DNA from: Syntrophomonadaceae bacterium
GTDB taxonomy: Bacteria; Bacillota_D; Dethiobacteria; DTU022
Assembly: GCA_003562605.1 (NCBI GenBank)
Contig: PWUG01000343.1
Coordinates: 1-6,241 of the forward strand
Length of the DNA: 6,241 bases
Direction: 5' to 3'
A program made the position numbers and the translations under genes. Shown piece after piece: positions 5,523 through 6,241 of this stretch. A model generated the notes under the pieces. The model was given only the letters and a program-made list of their open reading frames with translations, made no database searches and was not told the DNA's origin. How positions within the stretch are numbered: position 1 is the first letter of the stretch; each line of letters begins with the position of its first letter.

Positions 5523-6239
5523 GTGTCACGCGAACCTTCAACAATTCAAAATAATGCGCTTGAAATCGCAGCCAAAGATTATACTTTTACCAAGGATCCC
5601 GCCGCCAAGGAAGCAGTTGTCGAAACCGCGCAGGCCCTGGTTAATTATTATGCTTCCCTGTATAGCCCGGGCCGGATTGATGAAGACTTGCGCCAGGCCG
5701 GCTATGTCGGACTTTTAAAAGCCCTGAAACGGTTTGACCCAAATAAAGGAGTGCTCTTTGCCACCTATGCAACCCACTGCATTATAGGAGAGATCCGCCA
5801 TGATCTTCGTGACAGGGGCTCTTTTAGAATTCCCGACTGGCTAAGAAGCCTGCAGGCCAAAATCATTGAAGCAACCGATGAGTTGGCCCAAAAAAACTAC
5901 GCTATGCCAACCCTGAAAGAGATTGCCGGTAAAGTCAATGTTGCTGAAGAAGGTATTGTTGAAGCGATGCAGGCCGGCTGCATTTCTCTCGACGAACTTG
6001 ATTTGTCAAAACTAAAAAGTTTACGCTATGAGAGCTTCAAGCTCCCCATCGAAGATGTGATCACAGTTAAGATGTCCCTGGACAAAATGGATCAACTGAA
6101 AAAAAATGTTGTTACCATGATCTATTATGAAGGCATGACCCAGGAACAGGTAGCCCGTAAACTGGGACTGAACCAGCGTAAAGTTTCACGACTTCTGAAT
6201 AGCGGGCTTGAAGAAATGAGGGCCTATGTTCAGGCCTAA
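5523..6239 (+). CDS. Alternative sigma factor, sigma-70 family group 3 (SigB/SigF/SigG-like)
   Basis: The 238-aa product is a sigma-70-family factor lacking region 1.1, which would direct RNA polymerase to a special promoter set. Region 2 spans about 34-104, with DLRQAGYVGLLKALKRFD (55-72), a core-binding and promoter-melting segment. FATYATHCIIGEIRHDLRD (79-97) corresponds to regions 2.3-2.4; the IIGEI...RD.G pattern is that of the SigB/SigF/SigG group. Region 3 is about 106-150 (MPTLKEIAGKVNVAEEGI). Region 4 is about 186-235, with a helix-turn-helix MTQEQVARKLGLNQRKVSRL (205-224). The gene is complete and starts with GTG at 5523 behind GGAGGT. It lies downstream of a c-di-GMP-I riboswitch and terminator and has its own promoter. 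Members of this group are often held by an anti-sigma factor encoded alongside, but none is visible before the gene and the window ends just after it. The regulon is unknown; pilus or surface genes are a guess from context. Confidence 0.9.
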   Translation: MSREPSTIQNNALEIAAKDYTFTKDPAAKEAVVETAQALVNYYASLYSPGRIDEDLRQAGYVGLLKALKRFDPNKGVLFATYATHCIIGEIRHDLRDRGSFRIPDWLRSLQAKIIEATDELAQKNYAMPTLKEIAGKVNVAEEGIVEAMQAGCISLDELDLSKLKSLRYESFKLPIEDVITVKMSLDKMDQLKKNVVTMIYYEGMTQEQVARKLGLNQRKVSRLLNSGLEEMRAYVQA

Positions 6240-6241
6240 AT

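Noticed and set aside
1..6241. CRISPR array, insertion sequence, tRNA or rRNA genes, integration sites
   Set aside because: No regularly spaced repeats, transposase coding, terminal repeats, or tRNA/rRNA signatures were seen; the window is almost fully explained by pilus genes, the riboswitch region and the sigma gene.

Overview
The window holds most of a type IV pilus assembly operon on the + strand, followed by a separately promoted, riboswitch-controlled gene for an alternative sigma factor. Gene content and layout suggest a bacterium of the Bacillota, probably a spore-forming clostridial lineage of the Peptococcaceae/Desulfotomaculum kind. The reasons are strong Shine-Dalgarno sites (GGAGG types), a sigma factor of the SigB/SigF/SigG group, and a class I cyclic-di-GMP riboswitch followed by an intrinsic terminator. 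The taxonomic placement is an inference; no species can be named from this sequence.

Region 1 (1-3484): the last 26 codons of a gene that is probably pilT (retraction ATPase), then pilC (inner-membrane platform protein), pilM (actin-fold cytoplasmic protein), pilN and pilO (bitopic membrane alignment proteins). They are tightly packed: gaps of 37 and 22 nt, a TGATG overlap between pilM and pilN, and a 1-nt gap between pilN and pilO. Region 2 (3552-5267): pilB, the extension ATPase, 67 nt after pilO. Together these encode the motor and alignment subcomplexes of the pilus machine. PilB and PilT drive extension and retraction through PilC, and PilM binds the N-terminus of PilN, which pairs with PilO. 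No prepilin, prepilin peptidase or secretin gene lies in the window.

Region 3 (5268-5522): a 255-nt intergenic region with a clear order of parts. It has an extended -10 sigma-A-type promoter (5297-5325), a GEMM-I (c-di-GMP-I) aptamer (5349-5437), an intrinsic terminator (5456-5483), and a strong Shine-Dalgarno site. Region 4 (5523-6239): a complete 238-aa sigma-70-family group 3 sigma factor starting with GTG.

The most interesting point is the connection between these parts. A c-di-GMP-sensing RNA appears to decide whether an alternative sigma factor is transcribed, directly next to a pilus operon. The pilus extension ATPase of that operon itself carries a (degenerate-looking) MshEN-type domain, a family that can bind c-di-GMP. 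No terminator is visible between pilB and the riboswitch, so the switch terminator may also end, or conditionally extend, the pil transcript.
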